Assembly (NCBI RefSeq): GCF_902626525.1
Contig: NZ_CACOFR010000005.1
Location: 44,409-108,408 of the forward strand
Reading direction: 5' to 3'
Length of the DNA stretch: 64,000 bases
Source: an uncultured Prochlorococcus sp.
Lineage (GTDB): Bacteria > Cyanobacteriota > Cyanobacteriia > PCC-6307 > Cyanobiaceae
The notes beneath the pieces were generated by a model, which ran no database searches, had not been told where the DNA came from, and saw only the letters and a list, made by a program, of their open reading frames with translations. The translations under genes and the position numbers were made by a program. Below are positions 40,235 to 52,727 of this stretch, one piece after another (within the stretch, counting starts at the first letter, position 1; each line of letters opens with the position of its first letter).

Positions 40235-41242
40235 TTGGAAGGAATAAAGTTTAACCAGATTGGAGTCTCATTTAAAGGAAGTGGCAGTTATGTACCCGAT
40301 CAAATACTCACCAATCAGAAAATTAGTCAAAAGGTAGATACAAGTGATGAATGGATAAAATCTAGAACTGGCATTTCTGAAAGAAGAATTTCTAGCTATG
40401 GGGGCAACGTCACTGAGATGGGTTATGAGGCTGCACGAACTGCGATTGAAATGGCTAATTGGGATATTAAAACGATTGATTTGATTGTTTTAGCTACTTC
40501 TACTCCGCATGATTTATTTGGTTCAGCTCCCTCTATCCAATCTAAATTGAAGGCCTATAATGCCGTGGCTTTCGACTTAACTGCAGCATGTAGTGGTTTT
40601 TTATTCGCCTTAATAACAGCATCACAATTTTTAAAAGGAGGAAGTTTTAAAAGGGCTATTGTTATAGGAGCAGATCAATTATCAAGCTTTGTTGATTGGA
40701 ATGATAGAAGAAGTTGTATTCTTTTTGGAGATGGTGCGGGAGCATTAGCAATTGAAGCTACTAATGAATTTGATAATTTTATTGGTTTTGATATGCGAAC
40801 TGATGGGGAGAGGGGTTCTTTTCTTAATCTTCCTTCAACTAACAATAAGGATTCAATAATTGATAACATTGATTTTTTAAGAGGAGGTTTTTCTCCAATT
40901 CAGATGAATGGTCAGGAAGTTTATAAATTTGCAGTTAAAGAAGTGCCTATTATTCTTGATCAGTTGTTTAGAAAAACCAATTATTGTTCTGATGAAGTTG
41001 ATTGGCTTGTATTGCATCAAGCTAATCAAAGAATATTGGATTCTGTGGGAGATAGGTTAAAAATCCCTAGAGAGAAAATTCTCAGTAATTTAGAAAAATA
41101 TGGCAATACTTCAGCAGCAACAATTCCGCTAATGATGGATGAGGCTATTAGAAATAATAAGATTAAACAAAATGATATTATTGCAACAAGTGGTTTTGGT
41201 GCTGGGCTAAGTTGGGGAGCAGCCCTCATTAAATGGGGTTAA
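40235..41242 (+). CDS. fabH: 3-oxoacyl-ACP synthase III
   Basis: SDEWIKSRTGISERRI, DLTAACSGFLFAL, HQANQRILDSV, YGNTSAATIP; TTG start. Confidence 0.95.
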   Translation: MEGIKFNQIGVSFKGSGSYVPDQILTNQKISQKVDTSDEWIKSRTGISERRISSYGGNVTEMGYEAARTAIEMANWDIKTIDLIVLATSTPHDLFGSAPSIQSKLKAYNAVAFDLTAACSGFLFALITASQFLKGGSFKRAIVIGADQLSSFVDWNDRRSCILFGDGAGALAIEATNEFDNFIGFDMRTDGERGSFLNLPSTNNKDSIIDNIDFLRGGFSPIQMNGQEVYKFAVKEVPIILDQLFRKTNYCSDEVDWLVLHQANQRILDSVGDRLKIPREKILSNLEKYGNTSAATIPLMMDEAIRNNKIKQNDIIATSGFGAGLSWGAALIKWG

Positions 41243-41260
41243 AAACAAAATAGGAACATT

Positions 41261-42157
41261 ATGACAGTTGCATGGGTATTCCCTGGACAGGGTTCACAAA
41301 AAATTGGAATGGCAAAAGAGATTGAAAATTTGCCCAATACAAAAGAGAGGTTTAGTTATGCTTCTGAGATATTTGAGAGAAATCTATTTGAAATTTGTGA
41401 GTTAAATACTGAGCCAACAAATCCTCTTAGTGATTTGAATAATACAAGAAATACACAAATTTGTCTTTTTTTAGTTGAATCGATTTTATTAGATGCTCTA
41501 AAGGATAAGGGTTTTGAACCAACTTATGTTGCTGGGCATAGTCTTGGAGAAATCACGGCGCTATATTGTGCTGATGTTTTTTCATTCGAAGAATGTGTAT
41601 CACTTATAAAAGTAAGATCTCAATTAATGGTAAATGCTAGTAAAGGATCTATGGCAGCAGTAATTGGTTTTGATAGGAATCAACTTGATTTGTTAGTAAA
41701 AAAAATTGAGGACATTGTAATTGCTAATGATAATAGTGCCTCTCAGGTTGTCTTATCAGGATCACATGAGGCATTAGATAATTTATCGAGAGAAATTTCT
41801 TGTAAAAGATTTCTGAAATTGAATGTTTCTGGTGCATTTCATTCACCATTTATGAATGAACCTGCAGCGAAATTTTCTCATTATTTAAAGCAGATTGAAT
41901 TTAAAAAACCTTCTTTCCCAGTTATAAGTAATTATGAACCTTCACTTTGTAGTGATCCAAATGAGCTTAAAATCAGATTGGAGAATCAAATGTGTAATGG
42001 GGTAAGGTGGCGAGAGACAATGAATTTAATGGCAAAAGATAGTGATCTTCATATTGTTGAAATTGGCCCTTCTAATGTACTTAGCGGTTTAGGAAAAAGA
42101 CATTTGAAGGATGTGAAAATTTCTCAAGTTTCATCTTCGAATCAAATAACTTATTAA
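41261..42157 (+). CDS. fabD: Malonyl CoA-ACP transacylase
   Basis: WVFPGQGSQKIGM, AGHSLGEITALYCA, SGAFHSPFM. Confidence 0.95.
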   Translation: MTVAWVFPGQGSQKIGMAKEIENLPNTKERFSYASEIFERNLFEICELNTEPTNPLSDLNNTRNTQICLFLVESILLDALKDKGFEPTYVAGHSLGEITALYCADVFSFEECVSLIKVRSQLMVNASKGSMAAVIGFDRNQLDLLVKKIEDIVIANDNSASQVVLSGSHEALDNLSREISCKRFLKLNVSGAFHSPFMNEPAAKFSHYLKQIEFKKPSFPVISNYEPSLCSDPNELKIRLENQMCNGVRWRETMNLMAKDSDLHIVEIGPSNVLSGLGKRHLKDVKISQVSSSNQITY

Positions 42158-42162
42158 TTCGC

Positions 42163-42783
42163 ATGGATAATGATATTTTTCAAAAATTAATTTATCAGTT
42201 AGTTAGTAAAGTTTTTGTATTACCTATTTATAAATTTGTTTTTAAAGGTCATTTAATAGGTAGAGAAAATATTCCGAAAAAAAATTCTTTCATAATGGTT
42301 TCTAATCATGGTTCTTTACTTGATCCTCCTTTATTAGGTCATGCTCTTGGACGCAATATATCTTTTATGGCTAAGGCAGAGCTTTTTAAAATACCTTTTC
42401 TTGGCTTTGTTATTAAGGCGTGTGGAGCGTATCCTGTGAAAAGGGGGATTGCTGATAAAAATACTATTAAAACAGCATGTAAAAAATTATCAAAAAATAA
42501 TTGTATAGGAATTTTTATTGATGGCACTCGTCAAAAAAATGGCCGAGTTAATAAGCCAAAACAAGGCGCTGCTTTATTAGCCTTTAAGAATCAAAAATTA
42601 TTATTGCCTGTAGCAATAGTTAATTCAAATAGACTTGTAAGATTTAAATTTTTTATTCCTTTTTTTTCAAAAATTGTTATTAAAGTGGGAACACCTGTTC
42701 AACCTCCACAAAGTTCATCGAAAGATGAACTGAAATATGTAACCATGCAACTTAAGGATAATATTAATAATTTAATTGGATGA
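42163..42783 (+). CDS. plsC: 1-acyl-sn-glycerol-3-phosphate acyltransferase
   Basis: MVSNHGSLLDPPLLG (HX4D), IFIDGTRQKNGR. Confidence 0.88.
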   Translation: MDNDIFQKLIYQLVSKVFVLPIYKFVFKGHLIGRENIPKKNSFIMVSNHGSLLDPPLLGHALGRNISFMAKAELFKIPFLGFVIKACGAYPVKRGIADKNTIKTACKKLSKNNCIGIFIDGTRQKNGRVNKPKQGAALLAFKNQKLLLPVAIVNSNRLVRFKFFIPFFSKIVIKVGTPVQPPQSSSKDELKYVTMQLKDNINNLIG

Positions 42784-42787
42784 ATAC

Positions 42788-43438
42788 TTAGTTAATAGGT
42801 GAAATAGGGTAAAGTGGCAAAACTTTTTGCCATGAATTGACACTTGCATTTAATAAATTTTTGTTTGATAAATCTAATAATTCTTTTAAATCTTCTTCGT
42901 CCTTATAATTAGCCTCAAAAAAATATTCTTTACTCTCTAATTCTTTTATTACTTTTGGTAATGTTATTTCTCGAATGACTAGATCGTCTTTTTTTTCTTC
43001 GTTATGAAAAATCTCATATTTACCTGCAATAAATCCCTTCCTTTTTAATTTTTTGTAAATCCAGAATGATTGTCTGTTTGTAAAAATATTATTTTTTGAT
43101 GCTATTCTTTTTGCCATTATTTCAAATGAACTAAAACTATCTAAAGGACAACTTATTTGTTGCGAGATGGTTCTAGCTAAAACTACTATAAGTCTTGAAG
43201 CATTGAAATTTGCTGGCCCTATGCTTACTGATATTTTATTTACTTTTTGTAAATTTTCTTTGGAGATGAATTTGTTAAATTCAACAATCAAGTTATTACA
43301 TAAATCATTATCAAATTTTTTTATAAATAATTCATCAGATTTAATATTATTGTTTTTTCTGTATCCAAAGCCAAAAGTATCGTCTGTGCTATATATCACT
43401 AATGTTAGTTGATTCCCGACATCTTTATTATCCTGCAT
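42788..43438 (-). CDS. Divergent TsaB-like (tRNA t6A biosynthesis) protein
   Basis: 216 aa; ISVSIGPANFNASRLIVVLARTISQQISCPLDSFSSFEIMA resembles TsaB GPGSFTGLRIG region; synteny. Confidence 0.6.
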   Translation of the reverse strand: MQDNKDVGNQLTLVIYSTDDTFGFGYRKNNNIKSDELFIKKFDNDLCNNLIVEFNKFISKENLQKVNKISVSIGPANFNASRLIVVLARTISQQISCPLDSFSSFEIMAKRIASKNNIFTNRQSFWIYKKLKRKGFIAGKYEIFHNEEKKDDLVIREITLPKVIKELESKEYFFEANYKDEEDLKELLDLSNKNLLNASVNSWQKVLPLYPISPIN

Positions 43439-43444
43439 TTACCT

Positions 43445-43702
43445 TCATACAGGTAATTCTAAACCAGGATTTATTTTAGACCACTTTCCATATTCTTCTA
43501 TAAAACTCCCGCACGACTGAACATCCCAGTCTGTTTTGTAATCGCCATTATTATCTTTTACTATGGATACATGTATGTAAGGCTTAAGTGCTTTAAAATT
43601 AGGAACATCGCAAATATTATCAACATCATGATTATTTTCAACATCATGATATGTAATACATCTATCAACCCATTTACAGTTAATGCAAATGCACATGATC
43701 AA
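43445..43702 (-). CDS. ycf34: Ycf34 family protein
   Basis: MCICINCKWVDRCITYHDVENNH ... SCGSFIEEYGKWSKINPG. Confidence 0.8.
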   Translation of the reverse strand: MIMCICINCKWVDRCITYHDVENNHDVDNICDVPNFKALKPYIHVSIVKDNNGDYKTDWDVQSCGSFIEEYGKWSKINPGLELPV

Positions 43703-43721
43703 TAATTAGTTAAAAAAAATT

Positions 43722-44927
43722 ATGTACTTTGATCATACACTAATTATTAAAGAATTAGAAAGAAGTATAAAAATTTACAAGTGGGATTTCATTTTGCCTT
43801 TTTTACCTGAAGGTTCATTTTTGGTTGGTGGTTATATAAGGGACATTATTTTGAAAAGAATTACTTCAGAAGTTGATGTTGATATTGTGGTACCTTTAAA
43901 TGCAATTGAAATTGGGAAAAAGATTGCAGAAAACACTAAATCAAAATTTATAATTTTGGATAAGAAAAGAGAAGTAATAAGAATTATTTTTAATCATATT
44001 ACGATTGATATTGCTAACCAAATGTCTTCTTGTGTAGAAGGAGATTTGAGAAAAAGGGACTTTGCGATTAATTCAATTGCCTTTTTATTTAATAAGAAGT
44101 GTTTGTATGATCCACTTAATGGTCTAAAAGATCTAGAACTTTCTCTGCTGAGAACATATTCAGAAACAAATTTACTAAATGATCCATTACGGATATTAAG
44201 ATGTTTTCGATTTGTTTCAGAATTAAATTTTAAAGTTGATATTAAGTTAGTTACTTTTATAAAAAAAAATAAAGATAAATTATATCTTGTTGCTAAAGAG
44301 AGGATTAATTATGAAATACAGAAAATAGTAAATGGCGCAAATGCCCTTGAGGCTGTAATTATGGTTAGAAAATTTAATATATTTGGTTCTGATAGTTTAT
44401 ATGAAGATTCTTTTTTTTTGGATCTAAATAAAATTAATTATGCAGAACTTAATCAGAGTGAAAGGGAGACATTCTTACCGTTGTTTTTTATTGTCCAAAT
44501 TTTAGATGAGGGCTCTTTAGAAAAACTTCAATTTAGCAAAGCTGAAATTGCAAAAACTAAGTTAATGAGAAAATGGCACTTTTTATTGAAGAACAAAAAT
44601 ATTGCCCAGTTAGATGAATTAGATCGATTTGAACTACATCAAGAATTAGAGACTTTTCTTCCATCTTTTATTTTTTATTTACCTCAAAATTTACGCTTAA
44701 ATTGGCTAAATAGATGGCGCGATAAAGAAGATAAATTATTTCACCCCTCAAATCTACTTAATGGTGACATGATCAAAAAAAATTTTAAAATAAAGGATGG
44801 CCCTTTCTTAGGAAAGCTTTTAAAGTATCTTTCAAAGGAGCTTGCATATAAAAGATTGAATAATTTTGATGAAGCTATTTATAAAGCAAAGCAATGGATT
44901 GAACAAAATGCGCCAAAATGTGATTAA
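43722..44927 (+). CDS. CCA tRNA nucleotidyltransferase / poly(A) polymerase family
   Basis: FLVGGYIRDIILKRITSEVDVDIVV, RKRDFAINSIAF, LNDPLRILRCFRF. Confidence 0.88.
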   Translation: MYFDHTLIIKELERSIKIYKWDFILPFLPEGSFLVGGYIRDIILKRITSEVDVDIVVPLNAIEIGKKIAENTKSKFIILDKKREVIRIIFNHITIDIANQMSSCVEGDLRKRDFAINSIAFLFNKKCLYDPLNGLKDLELSLLRTYSETNLLNDPLRILRCFRFVSELNFKVDIKLVTFIKKNKDKLYLVAKERINYEIQKIVNGANALEAVIMVRKFNIFGSDSLYEDSFFLDLNKINYAELNQSERETFLPLFFIVQILDEGSLEKLQFSKAEIAKTKLMRKWHFLLKNKNIAQLDELDRFELHQELETFLPSFIFYLPQNLRLNWLNRWRDKEDKLFHPSNLLNGDMIKKNFKIKDGPFLGKLLKYLSKELAYKRLNNFDEAIYKAKQWIEQNAPKCD

Positions 44928-44985
44928 ATACACATAGCTTAGTTTTGTTTAGAAGTTCAGACTTCAAAATCATTTTTAAAAATTT

Positions 44986-45405
44986 ATGAGTATTCGCATT
45001 TACATTGGCAACTTACCACAAGGATTTAATCCAAAAGAATTTGATAAGATTTTAAAATCAGTTTCCGATTCAATAAGATTTAAAGCAGTTTTAGATAAGG
45101 AAACTAAGGAATGTAGGGGGTTTGGTTTCGCGACAACAAACAATGAAGATAATGCTAATTTACTAATTCAAAAATTAAATGGCTTTGAATTTAATGGATC
45201 TAAATTAAGAGTAGAACTCTCAGAAAAAAAGGATTCTGCTTCGAATAAAAGAAATAGCGGAAACTTAAATAGGAATAAGAAAAAGAAAGATTTTAAGAAA
45301 ATTGTCCATAGTGATGCACCTAATCTTGAAGCACCTGATCCTAGATGGGCAGGCGAACTATCTAAATTAAAGGATTTGTTAGCTAATCAAAAAACTCCTG
45401 CTTAA
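44986..45405 (+). CDS. RRM RNA-binding protein
   Basis: IRIYIGNLPQGF (RNP2), CRGFGFATT (RNP1). Confidence 0.88.
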   Translation: MSIRIYIGNLPQGFNPKEFDKILKSVSDSIRFKAVLDKETKECRGFGFATTNNEDNANLLIQKLNGFEFNGSKLRVELSEKKDSASNKRNSGNLNRNKKKKDFKKIVHSDAPNLEAPDPRWAGELSKLKDLLANQKTPA

Positions 45406-46314
45406 TTATTTAATCCGAGAAATTAAAAAAGAAATAGGTATCTCAAAAGCTTTTACTGAATTTTTTACAAAAGCCCTATTATTAAAAACATCATAGTCCA
45501 ACCTTTCAATAGAATCTAATATTCCTCTGTAAAGGCGTAATGATGTCCAAACTGGCCATCTTGCATCGGCAGATAACCACTTAATCCCTTCTTCTGACTT
45601 TTGGAACCAATCTCTAGCCCTTGTTAATTGAAAACTCATGAGAGCTTTCCATTGATCGTTTATTTCACCTTTCAAAAGTTCTTCTTCGGAATAATTGAAT
45701 CTTTCAATATCTGACTGAGGAAGATAAATTCTTCCTCTTTGTCTATCTTCTCCGACGTCTCTTAATATATTTGTTAATTGATTGGCAATGCCTAAAGCTA
45801 TAGCTGCTTCTGAAGGGTCAGGCTTTGCACTCCATGGCGCTGATGTGTAAGCGCTATCAATCCCCATGACATTCTGCGTCATTAAACCAACAGTCCCTGC
45901 AACTCGATAACAATAGAGTTTTAATTCATCAAAATCTTTGTATCTAAATTTATTAAGATCCATCCTTTGACCATCTATCATGTCTAGGTAAGGCTGAATA
46001 CTTTGTGGAAATTTTTCGATTGTATCCAATAAAACTGTATCTAATTCAGATTTAATAATTCCTTTAAATACATTTTTTGTTTTTTCTTCCCAGTCATCTA
46101 AATTGTCTGAGAGTTCATCTTGTGATTTAGTTGAAGCTTCTAAACTATCCATTATTTCATCTGTTCTTCTACACCATACATAAATAGCCCAAATAGCTTT
46201 TCTTTTTTCTAGTGGTAGTAGGAGAGTTCCCAAATAAAAGGTTTTTGCCCATTTTTGAGTTTCTTTACGGCATATCTCATATGCTTTATCTAGTTGAGAA
46301 ATTGAATTTTTCAA
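45406..46314 (-). CDS. crtB: Phytoene synthase
   Basis: FYLGTLLLPLEKRKAIWAIYVWCRRTDEIMD, QLTNILRDVGEDRQRGRIYLP. Confidence 0.95.
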   Translation of the reverse strand: MKNSISQLDKAYEICRKETQKWAKTFYLGTLLLPLEKRKAIWAIYVWCRRTDEIMDSLEASTKSQDELSDNLDDWEEKTKNVFKGIIKSELDTVLLDTIEKFPQSIQPYLDMIDGQRMDLNKFRYKDFDELKLYCYRVAGTVGLMTQNVMGIDSAYTSAPWSAKPDPSEAAIALGIANQLTNILRDVGEDRQRGRIYLPQSDIERFNYSEEELLKGEINDQWKALMSFQLTRARDWFQKSEEGIKWLSADARWPVWTSLRLYRGILDSIERLDYDVFNNRAFVKNSVKAFEIPISFLISRIK

Positions 46315-46352
46315 AAAGTTTTAATTTAATTTAGGAACTTTTTAAAATGTTT

Positions 46353-47792
<1,440 letters not shown>

Positions 47793-47840
47793 TTAAAGTT
47801 AGAACATTATAGTTTTTTTCGTTGATTATTTCGCAAAATT

Positions 47841-48188
47841 ATGGAAAAAATGCTTTTAAAATCCACTACTCGACATGTAAGAATTTTCACTGCCGAAGTA
47901 GTTAATAATGAATTACGGTTTCATCCGAATAAACTAACTCTTGATCTTGATCCAGATAATGAGTTTATTTGGAATGAAGATTCTTTAAATAAAATTAATG
48001 AAAAATTTAATGAACTAATTAAAGAGAGAGCAGGAAAGGATTTAGATGATTATGAACTTCGGAAAATTGGATCAGAAATTGAAGGTTTAATTAAATTTTT
48101 GCTCCAAAATGGTCAGTTAAGTTACAACCCTGATTGTAGAGTTATGAACTATTCAATGGGTTTACCAAAAACAACTGAAGTACTGTGA
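47841..48188 (+). CDS. ndhM: NAD(P)H-quinone oxidoreductase subunit M
   Basis: 115 aa; [44 protein letters not shown]. Confidence 0.88.
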   Translation: MEKMLLKSTTRHVRIFTAEVVNNELRFHPNKLTLDLDPDNEFIWNEDSLNKINEKFNELIKERAGKDLDDYELRKIGSEIEGLIKFLLQNGQLSYNPDCRVMNYSMGLPKTTEVL

Positions 48189-48811
48189 ATAGACCACCCT
48201 CAAATAGAAGGCCAAGGAGTGGCTCGAGTAGAAGATATTATTCTTCAAATCCAAGAGATATTGATTCTTATGGACAAAGAGATAATAGATTACCTGCTTC
48301 TACCTCTGAACAAAAGATTAACTTCAATTCAGGAACCATTGCTGTACTTGCTGGAGTATTAATCCTAGGAGTTGGTATTGGTAGCGCGATTACCAGTACA
48401 ACAGATGGCGGACAGGGAAATATAGCTAGTCAACAACAATTAGATATGGCTGTTCCAGACCCAGAATTTTGTAGACAATGGGGTGCAAGCGCTTTTGTGA
48501 TTGATGTTGAAATGTATACAACTCTTAATCCATCCACGAGTTTTGTAACTCAACCAGCTCTCCAGCCTGGATGCGTAATTAGAAGAGAGAATTGGACAGT
48601 TTTACAAAAACAAGGAGCTATTAGTAATGAAGATGTAAGAGAATGTAAGCAAAGAATGAATACTTTTGCCTATATTGGATCTATAAGAGATAAGCCAATA
48701 GTTAAGTGCGTTTATCAGACTGATGTAAACGAAAATAAATTTATAATTAAAGGAGATGGACAAGCCGAGGATGGAGGAGTAGGAATTAACAAAGAAGCAA
48801 TTCAGTTCTGA
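48185..48811 (+). CDS. DUF3172-like protein
   Basis: 208 aa, R/S-rich N-terminus, one [33 protein letters not shown]-like overlap with ndhM. Confidence 0.7.
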   Translation: MNRPPSNRRPRSGSSRRYYSSNPRDIDSYGQRDNRLPASTSEQKINFNSGTIAVLAGVLILGVGIGSAITSTTDGGQGNIASQQQLDMAVPDPEFCRQWGASAFVIDVEMYTTLNPSTSFVTQPALQPGCVIRRENWTVLQKQGAISNEDVRECKQRMNTFAYIGSIRDKPIVKCVYQTDVNENKFIIKGDGQAEDGGVGINKEAIQF

Positions 48812-48817
48812 TTAAAT

Positions 48818-49762
48818 TTATAATTGCCGTAATGGGCTCTCTAAACTAGCAAATTGTGGCAGAATATTTTTCTTAAATACTTCTGAAGCTCTTGATGTAT
48901 ATCTTGATGGATTAGTAATTAATTTAAGTTCTCTTTTAACCTCTAAGTCAGCAACGAATGCTTTATGGATAGTTCCAGCCGCTAATTCTCTTTCGATGGA
49001 AACAACGGGTAAAAACGAAGCTCCTAGACCTGATTGAACTGCATTCTTGATTGCTTCAAGAGAGTTAAGTTCCATCTCAATTTTTAATCTTTGAATATCA
49101 AGTCCAGAATCTTGCAGAAGTTTGTCAACTACTTTTCTGGTTGTAGATTGAGAATCTAACGTTACAAAATTTAATTTGTATAAGTCTTCTTTTAAAAGTT
49201 CTTTTTTGTTAGAAAGTGGATGTTTGTAGTGCAAAACTAATGCTAACTCATCTGTTGCATATGGAATCACTTGTAGTAAATTTTCTAAATCTCCAGGCAA
49301 TTGCCCTCCAATAATTCCTAAGTCAATTTGTCCATTTGCGACGCTCCATCCAGTTCTTCTAGTACTATGAACTTGAAGTTGAACAGATACATCGGGATAT
49401 TTTTGTCTGAATAGTCCGATCATTCTTGGCATTAAATAAGTTCCAGTTGTTTGACTGGCTCCAATAATCAGAGTTCCACCTTTTAAACTATTTAAATCTT
49501 CAATGGCTTTACAAGCTTCATCGCATTGATTCAAAATTCTTTCACAGTATTCAAGCAATAACCTTCCTGCTTCAGTTAAAAGAGCTTTTCTACCACCTCT
49601 ATCAAAAATTGTGATTTCAAGCTGTTTTTCTAGATTTTGAATTTGTAAACTTACAGCAGGTTGGGTTACATATAAGAGATCTGCAGCTTTTTTAAAACTT
49701 CCTTGAGCTGCTATAGCTTTTAGTATTCTTAATTGGTCAAGAGTAAATGGTAATTCTGGCAT
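48818..49762 (-). CDS. LysR-family regulator (RbcR/CmpR-like)
   Basis: [44 protein letters not shown]. Confidence 0.88.
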   Translation of the reverse strand: MPELPFTLDQLRILKAIAAQGSFKKAADLLYVTQPAVSLQIQNLEKQLEITIFDRGGRKALLTEAGRLLLEYCERILNQCDEACKAIEDLNSLKGGTLIIGASQTTGTYLMPRMIGLFRQKYPDVSVQLQVHSTRRTGWSVANGQIDLGIIGGQLPGDLENLLQVIPYATDELALVLHYKHPLSNKKELLKEDLYKLNFVTLDSQSTTRKVVDKLLQDSGLDIQRLKIEMELNSLEAIKNAVQSGLGASFLPVVSIERELAAGTIHKAFVADLEVKRELKLITNPSRYTSRASEVFKKNILPQFASLESPLRQL

Positions 49763-49836
49763 CTATTATGCCTACAATTACTTATAATTCTAATGCTTAG
49801 AAGCATTCTTGTTAAGAACTAAAATTATTTGAATAA

Positions 49837-50574
49837 TTGAAATTTATGGAGACTCATAAAACTTCTTTAGTAATATTATGCTTGATTTTGATATTTGCAA
49901 TAATTCATAGTGGTGGGGCTGCTTTAAGAATAAAGGCAGAATCTATTATGGGACCAAGATTATGGCGGTTATGTTTTGTTTCTTTAAGTTTGCCATCCGC
50001 AATTATCTTAATTAGCTATTTTTTGGCTCATAGATATGACGGAATCAGATTATGGAATTTTCAAGGGAATCATTCTGTTTTAATAATAGTTTGGTTTTTA
50101 ACTGCAATAAGTTTTTTATTTTTATATCCCGCAACATACAATTTGCTAGAAATTCCATCGGTTTTAAAACCTAAAGTGCGAATTTACGGAACCGGGATAA
50201 TGCGAATCACAAGACATCCCCAAGCATTTGGTCAGATAATTTGGTGTTTTGCACATACTTTATGGATTGGCACATCATTTACATTAATAACTTCTATTGG
50301 CTTGATTTTGCATCATCTATTTGCCATATGGCATGGGGATAAGAGATTAGCAGATAGATTTGGAGAGGAATTTGAAGATTTTAAAAAAAACACTTCTATT
50401 ATCCCTTTTATGGCAATACTTGAAGGAAGACAAGAATTTAAAATTAGTGAATTTCTTAGGTTGTCTCAACTTGGCATATTGATCGCTATAGGGGTACTTT
50501 GGTGGTCTCATCGGTATATAAATATTGCTGTTAAGACTTTTAATTCATCATTTTTGTCGGATTTTTTCAATTGA
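49837..50574 (+). CDS. NnrU-family membrane protein
   Basis: 245 aa; IIHSGGAALRIKAESIMGPRLWRLCF, RITRHPQAFGQIIWCFAHTLW; upstream of ndhF. Confidence 0.8.
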   Translation: MKFMETHKTSLVILCLILIFAIIHSGGAALRIKAESIMGPRLWRLCFVSLSLPSAIILISYFLAHRYDGIRLWNFQGNHSVLIIVWFLTAISFLFLYPATYNLLEIPSVLKPKVRIYGTGIMRITRHPQAFGQIIWCFAHTLWIGTSFTLITSIGLILHHLFAIWHGDKRLADRFGEEFEDFKKNTSIIPFMAILEGRQEFKISEFLRLSQLGILIAIGVLWWSHRYINIAVKTFNSSFLSDFFN

Positions 50575-50608
50575 CAGTTTAAAATCTTAAATATAAGTAC
50601 TTTAAAAC

Positions 50609-52642
50609 ATGCCTCAAGCTTCAGAAATTGCCTGGTTAATTCCTGTTTTCCCTCTTGTTGGAGCAGTGTTTTCTGGTTTAGGACTAATAAGTATTAATGA
50701 GAAAATTAATAATTCTAGGAAAATTGTTTCTGTAGGTCTTATTACTTTCGTTGGAATTTCTGCAGTAATTAGTTATAAAGCTCTGATTGAGCAAGTTCGC
50801 GGCTATGAATCCGTAGAAAAATTGTTTGTATGGGCTAACGCTGGGGATTTTACAATCCCAATGGGCTTTGTTCTTGATCCTTTGGGTAGTGTCATGCTCG
50901 CATTAGTAACTACCATAACTTTATTGGTGATGATTTACTCTCATGGTTATATGGCGCATGATAAGGGTTATGTCAGATTTTTTACATATTTAGCCTTATT
51001 TAGTAGTTCAATGATGGGATTAATAATTAGTCCAAATTTGTTAGAAATTTATGTTTTTTGGGAATTAGTTGGAATGTGTTCCTACTTATTGGTTGGTTTT
51101 TGGTATGACAGAGATGGTGCTGCACATGCGGCACAAAAAGCATTTGTTGTTAATAGGGTGGGTGATTTTGGGTTGTTACTAGGAATTCTTGGTCTGTTTT
51201 GGGCAACGAATAGTTTTGATTTTGATGAAATAGCTACTGGAATTTCTCAATCAATATCTGATAATTCAATACCTATTTGGGCTGCTTTACTCCTTTGTTT
51301 TTTAGTTTTTTTAGGGCCAATGGCAAAATCTGCGCAGTTTCCTCTTCATGTATGGTTACCTGATGCGATGGAGGGTCCTACTCCAATTTCTGCACTTATC
51401 CATGCAGCCACAATGGTTGCTGCAGGAATATTTCTAGTGGCTAGGCTGCAACCTTTGTACTCAATATTCCCCTCTATTCAGTTTATTATTGCCTTAGTTG
51501 GAACTATTACTTGTTTTTTAGGTGCTTCTATAGCTTTGACCCAAATGGATTTAAAAAAGGGGTTAGCATACAGCACTGTTTCTCAACTTGGTTATATGAT
51601 GCTTGCGATGGGATGCGGAGCTCCAGTAGCAGGAATTTTCCATTTGGTTACTCATGCTTGCTTTAAAGCAATGTTATTTTTGGGATCTGGTTCTGTAATA
51701 CATGCTATGGAGGAAGTTGTTGGTCATCAGCCTATATTGGCTCAAGATATGAGGTTGATGGGCGGTTTAAGAAAAAAAATGCCGTATACTTCCGCAACAT
51801 TTTTAATAGGTTGCGTAGCAATTAGCGGCATTCCTCCATTGGCAGGCTTTTGGAGTAAAGACGAGATTCTTGGTAATGCATTCATATCTTTTCCAGCTTT
51901 TTGGTTCGTAGGATTTTTGACAGCTGGTATGACTGCTTTTTATATGTTTAGGCTATATTTCTTGACATTTGAAGGAGATTTCAGAGGGGAGAATAAAGAA
52001 TTACAAAATGAACTTTTAATCGCCTCTAAGGTAAATCTTGATGAAGAAAAAGAAGAAGATAATAATGAACACCATGAAGAACCTGGTTATATTCATGAGT
52101 CTCCTTGGTCAATGACATTTCCATTGGTTTTTCTAGCTGTACCATCTATTGTTATAGGATTTATGGGACTCCCATGGGATAGTAAATTTGCAAATTTATT
52201 AGACCCTGAAGAAGCAGAAATTGCAGCAAAAGCATTCGATTTCTCAGAATTTTTGCCTTTAGCGATAGCGTCTGTTGGTATTGCAACAACAGGAATCATT
52301 ATTGCTTATCAAGCATATTTTGCGAAAAAAATTAATCTGTCATTTTTATTTGCAGAAAAGTTTCCAACTATAAATCAATTTTTATCAAATAAATGGTATC
52401 TAGATGATATCAATGAAAAACTTTTTGTTAAGGGTAGTAGAAAACTAGCTAAAGAAGTTTTAGAAGTTGATTCAAAGGTTGTTGATGGTGTCGTCAATCT
52501 AACCGGACTTGTAACTTTGGGCAGTGGAGAAGGTTTAAAATATTTTGAGACAGGTAGAGCTCAATTTTACGCTCTCATTGTTTTTGGAGGAGTGATTCTT
52601 TTAGTTGCTATATTTGGCTTTCAGTCTCCTCCGGTAACTTAA
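50609..52642 (+). CDS. ndhF: NAD(P)H-quinone oxidoreductase subunit 5
   Basis: 677 aa NuoL-like; PLHVWLPDAMEGPTPISALIHAATMVAAGIFLVAR. Confidence 0.95.
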   Translation: MPQASEIAWLIPVFPLVGAVFSGLGLISINEKINNSRKIVSVGLITFVGISAVISYKALIEQVRGYESVEKLFVWANAGDFTIPMGFVLDPLGSVMLALVTTITLLVMIYSHGYMAHDKGYVRFFTYLALFSSSMMGLIISPNLLEIYVFWELVGMCSYLLVGFWYDRDGAAHAAQKAFVVNRVGDFGLLLGILGLFWATNSFDFDEIATGISQSISDNSIPIWAALLLCFLVFLGPMAKSAQFPLHVWLPDAMEGPTPISALIHAATMVAAGIFLVARLQPLYSIFPSIQFIIALVGTITCFLGASIALTQMDLKKGLAYSTVSQLGYMMLAMGCGAPVAGIFHLVTHACFKAMLFLGSGSVIHAMEEVVGHQPILAQDMRLMGGLRKKMPYTSATFLIGCVAISGIPPLAGFWSKDEILGNAFISFPAFWFVGFLTAGMTAFYMFRLYFLTFEGDFRGENKELQNELLIASKVNLDEEKEEDNNEHHEEPGYIHESPWSMTFPLVFLAVPSIVIGFMGLPWDSKFANLLDPEEAEIAAKAFDFSEFLPLAIASVGIATTGIIIAYQAYFAKKINLSFLFAEKFPTINQFLSNKWYLDDINEKLFVKGSRKLAKEVLEVDSKVVDGVVNLTGLVTLGSGEGLKYFETGRAQFYALIVFGGVILLVAIFGFQSPPVT

Positions 52643-52727
52643 TTACAATTGTGTGTCTTCACTGTCTATTGGGGTGAAAAAATACAGATAATTTCTAGAC
52701 TTTATTTAAGATAAATTTCTTATTAAA